From assembly GCF_900078385.1 (NCBI RefSeq), contig NZ_FLQR01000006.1, positions 62,001 to 126,000 of the forward strand: a stretch of 64,000 nt of DNA. The letters run 5' to 3'. This DNA is from an uncultured Microbacterium sp. (GTDB taxonomy: Bacteria > Actinomycetota > Actinomycetes > Actinomycetales > Microbacteriaceae). Below are positions 25,732 to 34,547 of the stretch, in pieces (position 1 is the stretch's first letter; each line of letters starts with the position of its first letter). Both the position numbers and the translations under genes were made by a program. Below the pieces are notes generated by a model, which made no database searches, was not told the origin of the DNA, and saw only the letters and a list, made by a program, of their open reading frames with translations.

Positions 25732-26395
25732 GCAGATCCGGGGCGACGCCCCCGTTCTCGTCATCGGCCTCGGCCGCTTCGGCGCCGCCTGCGCGGGGGA
25801 ACTGGATCGCCTCGACCGCGAGGTCCTCGCCATCGACGCGAACCTCGAACTCGTGCAGAAGTGGTCCGAGCGCGTCACCCACGCCGTGCAGACCGACGCC
25901 CGGAACATCGACGCCCTGAAGCAGATCGGCGCCCAGGACTTCCAGGTCGCGATCGTGGCGACCGGCTCGTCCATCGAGGCATCCGTCCTCATCACGGCGA
26001 ACCTCGTCGACCTGAAGATCCCGCAGATCTGGGCGAAGGCGGTCTCCCAGTCGCACGGCAAGATCCTCGCCCGCGTGGGTGCGAACCACGTCGTCTACCC
26101 CGAGCGGGAGGCCGGCGAGCGGGTCGCGCACCTCGTGAGCGGGCGGATGCTGGACTTCATCCGCTTCGACGACGACTTCGTGCTCGCCAAGATGTACCCG
26201 CCGAAGTTCATCCGCGGTGTCGGCCTGAACGAATCCGGCGTCCGCACGAAGTACAACGTCACGGTGGTGGGCGTGAAGAGCCCCGGGAAGCCGTTCCGCT
26301 ACGCCGAGGCGAACACGGTCGTCACCAACCACGACCTCATCATCGTGTCCGGCACGAACTCCGACATCGAGCGGTTCGCGGCCCTCGACCGCTGA
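25724..26395 (+). CDS. ktrA: Potassium channel regulatory subunit KtrA/TrkA
   Basis: The 223-residue protein has an RCK_N Rossmann domain (VLVIGLGRFGAACAGEL nucleotide loop, then the acidic IDAN at the second strand end, and a TDARN segment) and an RCK_C domain from about residue 140. It binds nucleotides and gates KtrB. The start is a TTG at 25724 overlapping the ktrB stop by 8 bp, with GAAAGG upstream. The poor start codon may keep KtrA low relative to KtrB. Confidence 0.94.
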   Translation: MVEQIRGDAPVLVIGLGRFGAACAGELDRLDREVLAIDANLELVQKWSERVTHAVQTDARNIDALKQIGAQDFQVAIVATGSSIEASVLITANLVDLKIPQIWAKAVSQSHGKILARVGANHVVYPEREAGERVAHLVSGRMLDFIRFDDDFVLAKMYPPKFIRGVGLNESGVRTKYNVTVVGVKSPGKPFRYAEANTVVTNHDLIIVSGTNSDIERFAALDR

Positions 26396-26399
26396 CGGG

Positions 26400-27236
26400 T
26401 CAGGCTCCCGCAGCCAGCTCGCGGGACCGCGCGAGCGCGGCATCGGTGGCCGCGCCGAACAGCTCGGCGAGGTGCGCGTCCTGCAGCACCGCGATGGCGC
26501 GCTCCGTCGTCCCCTTCGGGCTCGTGACGCGTCTGCGCAGTTCGGCGGGGTCCTCCTTCGTGGCATCCAGCAGGGCCGCGGCGCCGATGAAGGTCTGTTC
26601 CACCATGAGGCGCGCATCCGCCTCGGCGAAACCCTTGGCGCGCGCGGCGGCGGTGAGCTCCTCGATGAGCAGGAAGACATACGCGGGGCCCGAGCCGGAG
26701 ATCGTGCCGAGCGCGTCGATCTCCTCCTCGTCGAGCTCGATGACGGCACCGCACGTCTCGAACAGGCGCCGGACCACCGCGACATGGGCGGCGGTCGCCG
26801 CACGGCCCGCGGCGATCCCCGTGACGGCCTTGCCGACGACGGCCGGCGTGTTGGGCATCGAGCGGATGACGGGGACGTCGTCGCCGAGGAGCGACGCGAA
26901 CGTCGCGAGCGTGACGCCGGCAGCGAGGCTCACGATGACGGTTCCGGGTCGCAGGTCGGGGGCGATCTCGCGGAGCAGATCGGGGACCATCGCCGGCTTC
27001 ACCCCGATGAGCACGATGTCGGCGGCCGCGGCGGCTGCGCGGTTGCCGTCCGGGTCGCTCTCCAGCGCGATGGAGGACACCCCGGCGAGCCCGGACAGCT
27101 CGGCCGCCTTCGCGGTGCTGCGGTTCGTCGCGGTGAGGGACCCCGCGAGGCCCGAACGGACGAGACCCTGGAGGATCGCACCGCCCATCGAGCCGGCGCC
27201 GAGGATCGCGATCGGGGGAAGCGTGTCGTCTGCCAT
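26400..27236 (-). CDS. proC: Pyrroline-5-carboxylate reductase
   Basis: ProC reduces pyrroline-5-carboxylate to proline with NADPH, the last step of proline synthesis. The 278-residue product has the dinucleotide motif AILGAGSMGGAI, VIRSMPNTPAVVGKAVTGI, and the family signature near GSGPAYVFLLIEEL...LLDATKEDPAELRRRVTSPKG. The ATG at 27236 starts just before the Rossmann fold and has GGGAGG upstream. The gene is convergent with ktrA, 4 bp apart. Its position close to the HTH-bS22 pair is conserved in actinobacteria. Confidence 0.96.
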   Translation of the reverse strand: MADDTLPPIAILGAGSMGGAILQGLVRSGLAGSLTATNRSTAKAAELSGLAGVSSIALESDPDGNRAAAAAADIVLIGVKPAMVPDLLREIAPDLRPGTVIVSLAAGVTLATFASLLGDDVPVIRSMPNTPAVVGKAVTGIAAGRAATAAHVAVVRRLFETCGAVIELDEEEIDALGTISGSGPAYVFLLIEELTAAARAKGFAEADARLMVEQTFIGAAALLDATKEDPAELRRRVTSPKGTTERAIAVLQDAHLAELFGAATDAALARSRELAAGA

Positions 27237-27300
27237 GCCCCCATCCTCCCACCCGCGAACGGGATGCCGGCAGCCGCCTTCCGCCGGACCTGAAACCCCG

Positions 27301-27329
27301 TTCACATGAAATGGGCGCGGGTCTATAGT
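27301..27329 (+). promoter_or_regulatory. Promoter with leaderless start for the alpha/beta hydrolase
   Basis: TTCACA (27301-27306) and TATAGT (27324-27329) are spaced by 17 bp, and the second hexamer ends 7 bp before the ATG at 27337. No ribosome-binding site is present. This is one of the best promoter-to-start pairs in the window. Confidence 0.7.
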
Positions 27330-27336
27330 CGGATCC

Positions 27337-28449
27337 ATGAGGCCTTTCGACGGAATCACTGCCCGACTCGTCGACACGGATCGACTGAGCGTGAACATCG
27401 TGGAGCGCGACGGCGACGACCCGGCCACGCCGGCCGATCGCACCGTCGTGCTGATCCACGGCAACGTCTCCTCGAGCCTGTTCTGGCAGGAACTCATGCA
27501 GGACCTTCCCGGCGATCTGCGGGTGATCGCGATCGATCTGCGCGGGTTCGGCGGCACCGAGCACGCCCCCATCGACGCGACGCGGGGCGTGCGCGACTTC
27601 AGCGATGACATCCATCTCACGCTCACCGAGCTCGGCATCGAAGCACCGCACCTCGTCGGCTGGTCGATGGGCGGCGGCGTCGTGATGCAGTACGCGCTGG
27701 ACCACTCGGTGCGTTCGCTCACGCTGCAGGCGCCGGTGTCCCCGTACGGGTTCGGGGGCACCCGCCGCGACGGCACCCGTCTCACCGACGACGATGCGGG
27801 CTGCGGCGGTGGCGGCGCGAACCCCGACTTCGTGCAGCGGCTGACCGACGGGGACCGGACCGACGAGGCGCCGACCTCCCCGCGGAGCGTGTTCCGCTCG
27901 GGGTACGTCGCACCCGGCTACACATCAGCGCACGAGGACGTCTGGGTGGAGTCGATGCTGACGACGTCGACGGCCGTCGGCAACTACCCGGGCGACGGCG
28001 TCGGCAGCGCGAACTGGCCGGGCTTCGCCGCAGGGAACATCGGCGTCCTCAACACGATGGTCCCGAAGTACTTCGACGTCTCCGGCATCGCGGATCTCGC
28101 GGTCAAGCCGCCGATCCTGTGGGTGCACGGGACCGTCGACGCCATCGTGTCGGACACCTCGTTCTACGACCTCAACTACCTCGGGCAGATCGGCGTCATC
28201 CCCGGCTGGCCGGGTGCGGAGGTCGCGCCGGCGCAGGAGATGGTGTCCCAGACGCGGGACGTGCTCGACGCATACCGCGCCGGCGGCGGGCAGGTCACCG
28301 AGGTGACGATGGAGGGCGTCGGCCACTCCCCGCACCTCGAGCGGCCCGCGGAGTTCCGCCGCGCGCTGCTGGAGGTCATCGGCTACATCGGACACCCGGC
28401 ATCCCCGGCTCCCATCACCGAGGCGATCATCATCAGCTCTTCGGACTGA
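27337..28449 (+). CDS. Alpha/beta hydrolase
   Basis: The 370-residue enzyme has an alpha/beta hydrolase fold with oxyanion HGN (residues 41-43), nucleophile elbow GWSMG (S110), acid residue D268 in WVHGTVDAIV and catalytic H330 in GVGHSPHLERP. A 100-residue cap between about 140 and 240 contains a Gly-rich stretch (DAGCGGGGANPD). The DLRGFGGT loop is typical of esterases and C-C bond hydrolases. Substrate is unknown. It stands alone with its own leaderless promoter. Confidence 0.88.
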   Translation: MRPFDGITARLVDTDRLSVNIVERDGDDPATPADRTVVLIHGNVSSSLFWQELMQDLPGDLRVIAIDLRGFGGTEHAPIDATRGVRDFSDDIHLTLTELGIEAPHLVGWSMGGGVVMQYALDHSVRSLTLQAPVSPYGFGGTRRDGTRLTDDDAGCGGGGANPDFVQRLTDGDRTDEAPTSPRSVFRSGYVAPGYTSAHEDVWVESMLTTSTAVGNYPGDGVGSANWPGFAAGNIGVLNTMVPKYFDVSGIADLAVKPPILWVHGTVDAIVSDTSFYDLNYLGQIGVIPGWPGAEVAPAQEMVSQTRDVLDAYRAGGGQVTEVTMEGVGHSPHLERPAEFRRALLEVIGYIGHPASPAPITEAIIISSSD

Positions 28450-28453
28450 ACCC

Positions 28454-28459
28454 TAGACT
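28454..28459 (+). promoter_or_regulatory. -10 element of the cation efflux gene
   Basis: TAGACT ends 7 bp before the ATG at 28467; there is no ribosome-binding site and no clear -35. Confidence 0.45.
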
Positions 28460-28466
28460 CGTCGTC

Positions 28467-29435
28467 ATGAGTGCATCGGGCGGCAGCAGGGCGATCATCG
28501 CGGCGTTCCTTGCGAACATGGGCATCGCGATCGCGAAGTTCGTCGCCTGGTTCCTGTCCGGTTCGGCCTCGATGCTCGCCGAGGCGATCCACTCCGTCGC
28601 CGATTCCGGAAACCAGCTCCTCCTGCTCCTCGGCGGCCGCAAGGCCCGCAAAGAGGCCGACGCGGAGCATCCGTTCGGCTACGGTCGCGAGCGCTACGTG
28701 TACGCCTTCGTCGTCGCGATCATCCTGTTCTCCGTCGGCGGGCTGTTCTCCATCTACGAAGGCGTCGACAAGCTCACCCACCCGCACGAGCTGGAGAACG
28801 TGTGGATCCCGATCGCCGTGCTCGTCATCGCGATCGTGCTGGAGAGCTTCTCGCTGCGCACCGCGGTGCGGGAATCGAACCACGTGCGCCGCGAAGGGCA
28901 GTCGTGGGTGTCCTTCGTCCGGCACGCGAAGGCGCCGGAGCTCCCCGTCGTGCTCCTGGAGGACATCGCGGCGCTCACCGGCCTCGTCTTCGCGCTGTTC
29001 GGCGTCGGAATGACCGCCCTCACGCACAACCCGATCTTCGACGCCATCGGCACCCTCATGATCGGCACCCTGCTGATCCTCGTGGCGATCACCCTCGGCA
29101 TCGAGACCAAGAGCCTGCTGGTCGGCGAGGGCGCGAATCCGGACGACCACGCGGCGATCGTCCGGGCCATCGAGGCCGGCGGCGAGACCCAGCGGCTCAT
29201 CCACATGAAGACCCTCTACCTCGGGCCGGACGAGCTGCTCGTGGCCGCCAAGCTGGCCTTCCCGCACGACAAGGCGCTGGGCGAGGTGGCGCTGGACATC
29301 GACGCCGTGGAGCGGCGCATCCGGGATGCCGTGCCGTCGGCGCGGGTGATCTACCTCGAGCCCGACATCGTGCGCCGCGAGGCCGGCGCGCCGGCGCCGC
29401 CCACCGACACGATCGTCATGCCCTCGAGCGACTGA
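28467..29435 (+). CDS. Cation diffusion facilitator (zinc/metal efflux) protein
   Basis: The 322-residue product is a CDF transporter: about six transmembrane helices in the first 215 residues, then a cytoplasmic domain. The helix 2 metal-site region reads MLAEAIHSVADSGNQ, followed by HPFGYGRERY, and helix 5 has LLEDIAALTGL (so the HxxxD/ExxxxD site residues are present). Family members exchange Zn2+, Mn2+ or Fe2+ for protons. The start at 28467 was chosen by the -10 spacing and the natural beginning of the first helix. Confidence 0.9.
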   Translation: MSASGGSRAIIAAFLANMGIAIAKFVAWFLSGSASMLAEAIHSVADSGNQLLLLLGGRKARKEADAEHPFGYGRERYVYAFVVAIILFSVGGLFSIYEGVDKLTHPHELENVWIPIAVLVIAIVLESFSLRTAVRESNHVRREGQSWVSFVRHAKAPELPVVLLEDIAALTGLVFALFGVGMTALTHNPIFDAIGTLMIGTLLILVAITLGIETKSLLVGEGANPDDHAAIVRAIEAGGETQRLIHMKTLYLGPDELLVAAKLAFPHDKALGEVALDIDAVERRIRDAVPSARVIYLEPDIVRREAGAPAPPTDTIVMPSSD

Positions 29436-29447
29436 CCGGCGCGGACG

Positions 29448-29909
29448 TCAGCGCCGGGCGTCGAAGAACGCGCGCAGCAGGCGCGCCGCATCCTCGGCAC
29501 GGACGCCGCCCACAACCTCCGCGCGCACCGGCAGCCGCCGATCGCGCACGACGTCGTACAGCGAGCCGGCCGCACCGCCCTTGTCGTCCCACGCGCCGAA
29601 CACGAGGCGCGAGACGTGGGACTGCAGCACGGCGCCCGCGCACATGACGCACGGCTCGAGCGTCACGGTCAGGGTGCACCCCTCGAGGTTCCAGGTCCCC
29701 CGGGTGGCGGCGGCCTGCCGCAGGGCGACGACCTCCGCATGCGCCGTGGGGTCGCCGGTCGCCTCGCGGAGGTTGCGGCCTTCGCCGATCACCGTGCCCT
29801 CGGCATCCGTCACGACAGCCCCCACGGGCACGTCGCCGTCGGCACCGGCGGCCTCGGCGAGCTGCAGCGCGCGGTCCATCGCGGCGGAGTCATGGGCCGG
29901 GACAGTCAC
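29448..29909 (-). CDS. tadA: tRNA adenosine(34) deaminase-like nucleoside deaminase
   Basis: The 153-residue protein is a zinc-dependent cytidine-deaminase-fold enzyme with zinc ligand and proton shuttle in HAE (H57, E59) and PCVMC (C87, C90). TAHAEVVALRQAA and MCAGAVLQSHVSRLVFGAWDDKGGAAGS are typical of TadA, which converts A34 to inosine in tRNA-Arg. It starts with GTG after a -10 TACTCT and is divergent from upp. A free guanine or cytosine deaminase role is less likely. Confidence 0.9.
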   Translation of the reverse strand: MTVPAHDSAAMDRALQLAEAAGADGDVPVGAVVTDAEGTVIGEGRNLREATGDPTAHAEVVALRQAAATRGTWNLEGCTLTVTLEPCVMCAGAVLQSHVSRLVFGAWDDKGGAAGSLYDVVRDRRLPVRAEVVGGVRAEDAARLLRAFFDARR

Positions 29910-29915
29910 AGCTTC

Positions 29916-29935
29916 AGAGTAGGCCCCGGTAGCCT
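29916..29935. promoter_or_regulatory. Divergent leaderless promoters of tadA and upp
   Basis: Only 32 bp separate the two start codons. TACTCT on the minus strand (29916-29921) ends 6 bp before the tadA GTG, and TAGCCT on the plus strand (29930-29935) ends 6 bp before the upp ATG. Each promoter's upstream half must overlap the other, so polymerase binding should be competitive. Confidence 0.55.
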
Positions 29936-29941
29936 GGACCC

Positions 29942-30574
29942 ATGCGTGTCCACGTCGCCGACCACCCCCTCATCACCCACAAGCTCACGGTGCTGCGCGA
30001 CGCGCGCACATCGTCGCCGGTCTTCCGGCAGCTGACCGAGGAACTGGTCACCCTGCTGGCCTACGAGGCGACCCGATCGGTCCGCGTCGAGGACCACGAG
30101 ATCACGACGCCCGTGGCCACCACGATCGGCGTGCGGATCAGCGAGCCGCGCCCGCTGGTCGTTCCCATCCTCCGCGCCGGGCTCGGCATGCTGGAGGGCA
30201 TGGTGAAGCTCCTCCCCACGGCCGAGGTGGGCTTCCTCGGGATGGCCCGCGACGAGAAGACCTTCGAGCCGACGACCTACGCCGAGCGACTCCCCACGGA
30301 TCTGAGCGATCGCCAGTGCTTCGTGCTGGACCCCATGCTGGCCACGGGTGGCTCGCTGGGCGCCGCCATCGACTTCCTCTTCGACCGCGGCGCGCAGGAC
30401 GTGACCGCGATCTGCATCCTCGCGGCGCCCGAGGGCGTCGCCGCCATCGAGCGGCAGGTCGGCGACCGCGACGTGACGCTCGTGCTCGGCGCCATCGACG
30501 AGAAGCTCAACGAGAAGGGCTACATCGTGCCCGGGCTCGGCGACGCGGGAGACCGCCTCTACGGCACGGTCTGA
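29942..30574 (+). CDS. upp: Uracil phosphoribosyltransferase
   Basis: Upp joins uracil and PRPP to give UMP in pyrimidine salvage. The 210-residue product has the PRPP loop [11 protein letters not shown] (about 128-138), the conserved PILRAGLGM and the C-terminal uracil-binding [16 protein letters not shown]. Length and motifs are typical. The ATG is preceded by a -10 element rather than a ribosome-binding site. Confidence 0.97.
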   Translation: MRVHVADHPLITHKLTVLRDARTSSPVFRQLTEELVTLLAYEATRSVRVEDHEITTPVATTIGVRISEPRPLVVPILRAGLGMLEGMVKLLPTAEVGFLGMARDEKTFEPTTYAERLPTDLSDRQCFVLDPMLATGGSLGAAIDFLFDRGAQDVTAICILAAPEGVAAIERQVGDRDVTLVLGAIDEKLNEKGYIVPGLGDAGDRLYGTV

Positions 30575-30593
30575 CGCGCCCCGCCTGCGCAGG

Positions 30594-30911
30594 TCAGAGC
30601 GCGTCGGGACCGAGGGGACGCTGCGGGCGCTGCCCGGTCTCCTGCTCCCAGAACTCCAGCTGCTGCGTGAGGGCCTTCGCGAGCTCGAACACCTGCTGCG
30701 GCGGGATGCGTACGCGCTGCACGACCCGCGCCGGCACGACCGTGATGGCATTGCCCTCGGCGTCGGTGCCGTCCTGGGGCGGGCGGGTGAGCGAGACGAA
30801 GTCCATGACGAACACGTCGGGCGTGTGCCACACGTTGGCGAAGTCGGCGTAGCTGCCGGCGATCGCCTCCGGCGGCAGGTCGATCTCGAACTGTCGGCGC
30901 TCCTCGGCCAT
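30594..30911 (-). CDS. DUF3467 protein
   Basis: The 105-residue product matches DUF3467: a central NVWHTPDVFVMDFVSLTRPP and VPARVVQRVRIPPQQVFELAKALTQQLEFWEQETG. The family is soluble, often found in bacteria and archaea, with no known activity. A GAGGAGG site lies upstream of the ATG at 30911. It is convergent with upp and 38 bp downstream of the nuclease-helicase gene on the same strand, so it may be cotranscribed with it. Confidence 0.88.
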   Translation of the reverse strand: MAEERRQFEIDLPPEAIAGSYADFANVWHTPDVFVMDFVSLTRPPQDGTDAEGNAITVVPARVVQRVRIPPQQVFELAKALTQQLEFWEQETGQRPQRPLGPDAL

Positions 30912-30949
30912 GGCGACCTCCTCGTGCCCGAAGTCTACGAGCCTCGTCG

Positions 30950-33900
30950 TCAGGCCGCGCCGACCAGCCGCGCGAAGGCGCTGAGCCGCGCGACGCCGTC
31001 GGGCGTGCGCGGCAGGTCGTCGAGGAGCCCGGTCGAGTAGACGACGTACGCCGTGTGCATCGCGCGGGAGACGCCGACGTTGAGACGGTTCTGCAGCAGC
31101 AGGAACTCGAGCCCTCGCGGCGCGTCGCGCCCCGACGACGCGGCGAGCGACACGATGGCGACGGCGGCCTCCTGGCCCTGGAACCGGTCCACTGTCCCGA
31201 CCGGGACGTCACCGAACCCCGCGGCGGCCAGCGCCTCCTCGACCAGCACCTGCTGGGCGTTGTACGGCGTCACGACGATGATGTCCGCCGCGGTCACCGG
31301 CCGCGGAGCCGAATCGGCATCCGGTGTCCACGACCGCCCCACGAGGTCGCGGACGAGGCCGACCACGACCTGTGCCTCCTCGGGCGACTGGGTCGCGTTC
31401 CCGACGTGCGTCAGCGCGACCGGGATGACGCCGGGTGCGACGCCGTCGAGGCGACGGGCGGACGTGCCCTCGTGCGCCGCGAGCTTGCCCTCGTACGAGA
31501 GCTGCGACACCGGCGCCGCGACCTCGGGACGCATGCGACGGGTCTGGGCCAGGAAGTACCCGCGGTCCGGCGGGATGACGGCCGCGCCGTCCATGACCCA
31601 GCCGAGCGCCGACGTGTCGACCGGCTCCGGGTGCGTGCCCTGGCTCACCTGGGGCAGCTGCTGCGGGTCGCCCAGCAGGAGGAGCCGCTGCGCGGCGACC
31701 GAGACGGCGATCGTCGAGGCGAGCGAGAACTGCCCGGCCTCGTCGATGACCAGGAGGTCGAGACTGCGGCGCGCGATGCGCCCGCCGTGGCTCAGGTCCC
31801 AGGCCGTGCCGCCCACGACGAATCCCGCCGGCTGGTCGGCGATGTACGCGGCCATCGCGTTCTTCGCGATGACGGTGAACGACTCCGACCCGGTGGGCGG
31901 ACCCTTCGGCGCCTTCGCGACCTGTGCCGTGGGGACGCCCGCCTCGACGATCCGGTCGAGCATGTGCTCGACCACGGCGTGCGACTGGGCGACCACGCCG
32001 ACCCGGAAGCCGCGCTCGCGGACGAGGCGGGCCACGACGTGCGAGCCCACGTACGTCTTGCCGGTTCCGGGCGGGCCCTGCACCGCGAGGTAGCTGTGGT
32101 CGAGGTCGACGAGCGTGCGCACGATGTCGGCGACGTCGTCCTCACCGCCCCGCGCGAGAGTGCCGGTGCCCGTACGCGGCGGCCGGCGCAGGAGGAGGTC
32201 GGTGGCGGGGTCCGCGGGGAACGCCGGCGCCCCCTGGATCACGCCGTCTGCCCACTCGTCGATCGCCGCCTGCTGGCTGCCGGCCTGGGGCGGCGCGGCC
32301 GGTGTCAGCGCGACCGGAAGCTCGGCCCACGTGAAGCCCTGGACGGCGTTCTCCTCGACGACGACGCCGTCATCCAGCACGTCGACGACCCGCACGGAGC
32401 GTGCCGTGTGGATCCACCGCGGGTTGGTCTCGACCGGGAACGGCGCCGGCAGCTCGTAGACCGCGAACGGCGTGGCGTCCACGCTCAGCCGCGTGCCGGG
32501 CGCCACCTCGCCGCGGAGCTCGACGATGCGCCGGATCGCCCGGGCACCCTCCGGGAGATGCCAGTCGGTCAGGACACGGCAGCGGTCGCGGTCGATCACG
32601 ACGACGTCGCGCGTGTCCTCCCAGACCGTCACCGGCTCGCGGAGACGCAGGAAGTGCGTCGCCCAGAAGGTCTTCGCCTCTCGCGGGTAGTAGTCGATCG
32701 CCGCCGACCCCAGCCGCAGGGCCGCCGACTCCTGCTCGTCGTCGATACCGGCGGCGAGGCGGCTGAGCGTCTCCGCGCGCGGCGACGGCTCGTACGCGCG
32801 CTCGTCGGCATCCGGCTCCAGCGACGGTCGCAGCTGTGCCTCCCGGGCCCGGTCGACGAGCCAGTCGCGGAGCCGCCGCGTCGAGACGCAGTCGTAGCGG
32901 TTGTAGTCGGCGAGGTCGTCGAGGATCCGCTGCGCGGACGCCTCGTCGCCGGCGTCGGCGTGGCTGCGCGCCTCGACGTACTTCACGATCGAATCGTCGC
33001 CGCGCTGCACGTCGCTCGTGCGGACGTCGTCGCCCATGTAGAGCGGCTCGAGCTTCTTGATCGAGTACGACCGGGAGCCCACGCGCAACGCCCGCCGGAC
33101 GATGGGATAGAGGTCGACGAAGACGCCGTCGCGGAGCAGCCGGTCGACGTCCCGCTCGCGCACGCCGTGCCGGGCGGCCATCGCGAGCAGATGCGTGGGC
33201 TCGTAGGGGGCGTAGTGGTAGATGTGCATGCCCGGATGCTGCGCGCGGCGCAGCGCCACGAGGTCGAGGAAGTCCTCGAGGGCCTGTCGCTCGTCGGCGA
33301 AGCTGTGCGCCCACAGCGACGAGTACACGTCACGGGTGTCGATCCAGCCGAAGAGATAGTCGATCCCCCACTGCGGCGTCCCGCCCTCGGTGTACAGCGG
33401 GTCGCCCTCGAAGTCGAAGAACAGGTCGCCGTGGTCGGGGCGCGGGAGCGCGCCGAGGGCCTTCGGGAACACGACCTCGAACGTCGGCACGGGCGGCGGC
33501 GAGGAGGGATGCGCCGCCGCGGCGCCGTCGTGCGGGGGCGCCGCGGCGATCGCGACGATGCCGCCCGCCGGGCTCGCCACCTGCAGTCGCGCCTGGGTGC
33601 GGAGGTTCGCGAACGTGTCCGCCGACATGCGCGCGGGCGGCGCGTCCGCCGTCGTCAGGTCGTCGATCGTGCGGATGCCGGCCGCCCGGAGACGCTCGCG
33701 CTGGACGGGCCGCATCCCGGCGACGAGCAGCAGGTCGCGGTGCGCGATCACCTCGAGGTCGCACGTCGCGCACCGCCCGCACGCGATGACCCGCAGAGCG
33801 CCGCGGTCATCGCCCCACCCGATGGCGGCGCCGGCGGCGCCCGCGGCGAGGTCGCGGTCGGCGATGAGGGCGCGCAGCCGCGCGCGACGCAGCGCGTACA

Positions 33901-34465
33901 CCGGGTGCAGGTCGCGCACGGCATGAGTGGAGACGGTGCCGTCGCCAAGCAGGAGCTCGACGCGGTCCGCCCGCGGCACGCCGATCCGGTCGAGCTGGTC
34001 GGCGTATGCCGCAAGCTGCATGAGCGCCGTGACGCGGGCGTGCCGGGCGAGCTTGGTGTCCTGCACGATCCAGCGACCCTCCTCGTCGCGGACGAGGAAG
34101 TCGGCGAAGCCGACGAACTCGTCGGTCGCGAACGCGGCCTGGTACACCACCGCGGCATCGGAGGCGAGCGCGTCCCCCGTCAGCGCGACGGCGCGCGCGA
34201 GGCCCTCGGCATCCGAGGAGCGCGTCTCCGGGATCTCCACGACCGCGCCCGGGAACTCCGCGCGATAGTCGGCGAGGACCCGCAGCTCGTGCTGCGTGCC
34301 GAGCCGCCCGGCGCGCTCGAGCGTCAGGTCTTCGGGGTCCTCGACGGGGGCGACCCGTCCGAGCTTCGCGTCGATCGCCCGCAGCCACGCGAATTCGCAT
34401 TCGGCGGCGGCTTTGAGATCGCTCGCGCTCCAGACGATCCGGCCTTCGTCCTCGATGTATCGCAT
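30950..34465 (-). CDS. TM0106-family RecB-like nuclease fused to SF1 helicase
   Basis: This 1171-residue protein has three parts. Residues 1-240 look like a RecB/Cas4-type nuclease with DEEGRWIVQDTKLARHARV, and possible Fe-S ligands at C23 and C229/C232/C235 (CGRCATC). Residues about 335-560 contain an RNase-H-like exonuclease fold starting FFDFEGDPLY. The C-terminal half is an SF1 helicase: Walker A GPPGTGKT near 796, DEAG near 905, GDPQQLPQV, and a late DRFQGQEAAVAIVSLAASS. It probably acts on DNA or RNA ends in repair. The ATG at 34465 has AAGGGG upstream. No CRISPR genes are nearby. Confidence 0.88.
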   Translation of the reverse strand: MRYIEDEGRIVWSASDLKAAAECEFAWLRAIDAKLGRVAPVEDPEDLTLERAGRLGTQHELRVLADYRAEFPGAVVEIPETRSSDAEGLARAVALTGDALASDAAVVYQAAFATDEFVGFADFLVRDEEGRWIVQDTKLARHARVTALMQLAAYADQLDRIGVPRADRVELLLGDGTVSTHAVRDLHPVYALRRARLRALIADRDLAAGAAGAAIGWGDDRGALRVIACGRCATCDLEVIAHRDLLLVAGMRPVQRERLRAAGIRTIDDLTTADAPPARMSADTFANLRTQARLQVASPAGGIVAIAAAPPHDGAAAAHPSSPPPVPTFEVVFPKALGALPRPDHGDLFFDFEGDPLYTEGGTPQWGIDYLFGWIDTRDVYSSLWAHSFADERQALEDFLDLVALRRAQHPGMHIYHYAPYEPTHLLAMAARHGVRERDVDRLLRDGVFVDLYPIVRRALRVGSRSYSIKKLEPLYMGDDVRTSDVQRGDDSIVKYVEARSHADAGDEASAQRILDDLADYNRYDCVSTRRLRDWLVDRAREAQLRPSLEPDADERAYEPSPRAETLSRLAAGIDDEQESAALRLGSAAIDYYPREAKTFWATHFLRLREPVTVWEDTRDVVVIDRDRCRVLTDWHLPEGARAIRRIVELRGEVAPGTRLSVDATPFAVYELPAPFPVETNPRWIHTARSVRVVDVLDDGVVVEENAVQGFTWAELPVALTPAAPPQAGSQQAAIDEWADGVIQGAPAFPADPATDLLLRRPPRTGTGTLARGGEDDVADIVRTLVDLDHSYLAVQGPPGTGKTYVGSHVVARLVRERGFRVGVVAQSHAVVEHMLDRIVEAGVPTAQVAKAPKGPPTGSESFTVIAKNAMAAYIADQPAGFVVGGTAWDLSHGGRIARRSLDLLVIDEAGQFSLASTIAVSVAAQRLLLLGDPQQLPQVSQGTHPEPVDTSALGWVMDGAAVIPPDRGYFLAQTRRMRPEVAAPVSQLSYEGKLAAHEGTSARRLDGVAPGVIPVALTHVGNATQSPEEAQVVVGLVRDLVGRSWTPDADSAPRPVTAADIIVVTPYNAQQVLVEEALAAAGFGDVPVGTVDRFQGQEAAVAIVSLAASSGRDAPRGLEFLLLQNRLNVGVSRAMHTAYVVYSTGLLDDLPRTPDGVARLSAFARLVGAA

Positions 34466-34535
34466 GTTCCCCTTCCGGAATCGACACTAGCCCGGGCCGC
34501 CGACAGCGCCTCTGCCGGGGACCGGCCGCACCTGA

Positions 34536-34541
34536 CAGACT
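34536..34541 (+). promoter_or_regulatory. -10-like element of nadE
   Basis: CAGACT, one base from the TAGACT used by other genes here, ends 6 bp before the ATG at 34548. No ribosome-binding site is visible. Confidence 0.35.
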
Positions 34542-34547
34542 GGGCGG

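Noticed and set aside
30584..30593. CCTGCGCAGG as a bidirectional terminator between upp and the DUF3467 gene
   Set aside because: Only a 10-bp palindrome with no loop and no T-tract; likely chance at this GC content.
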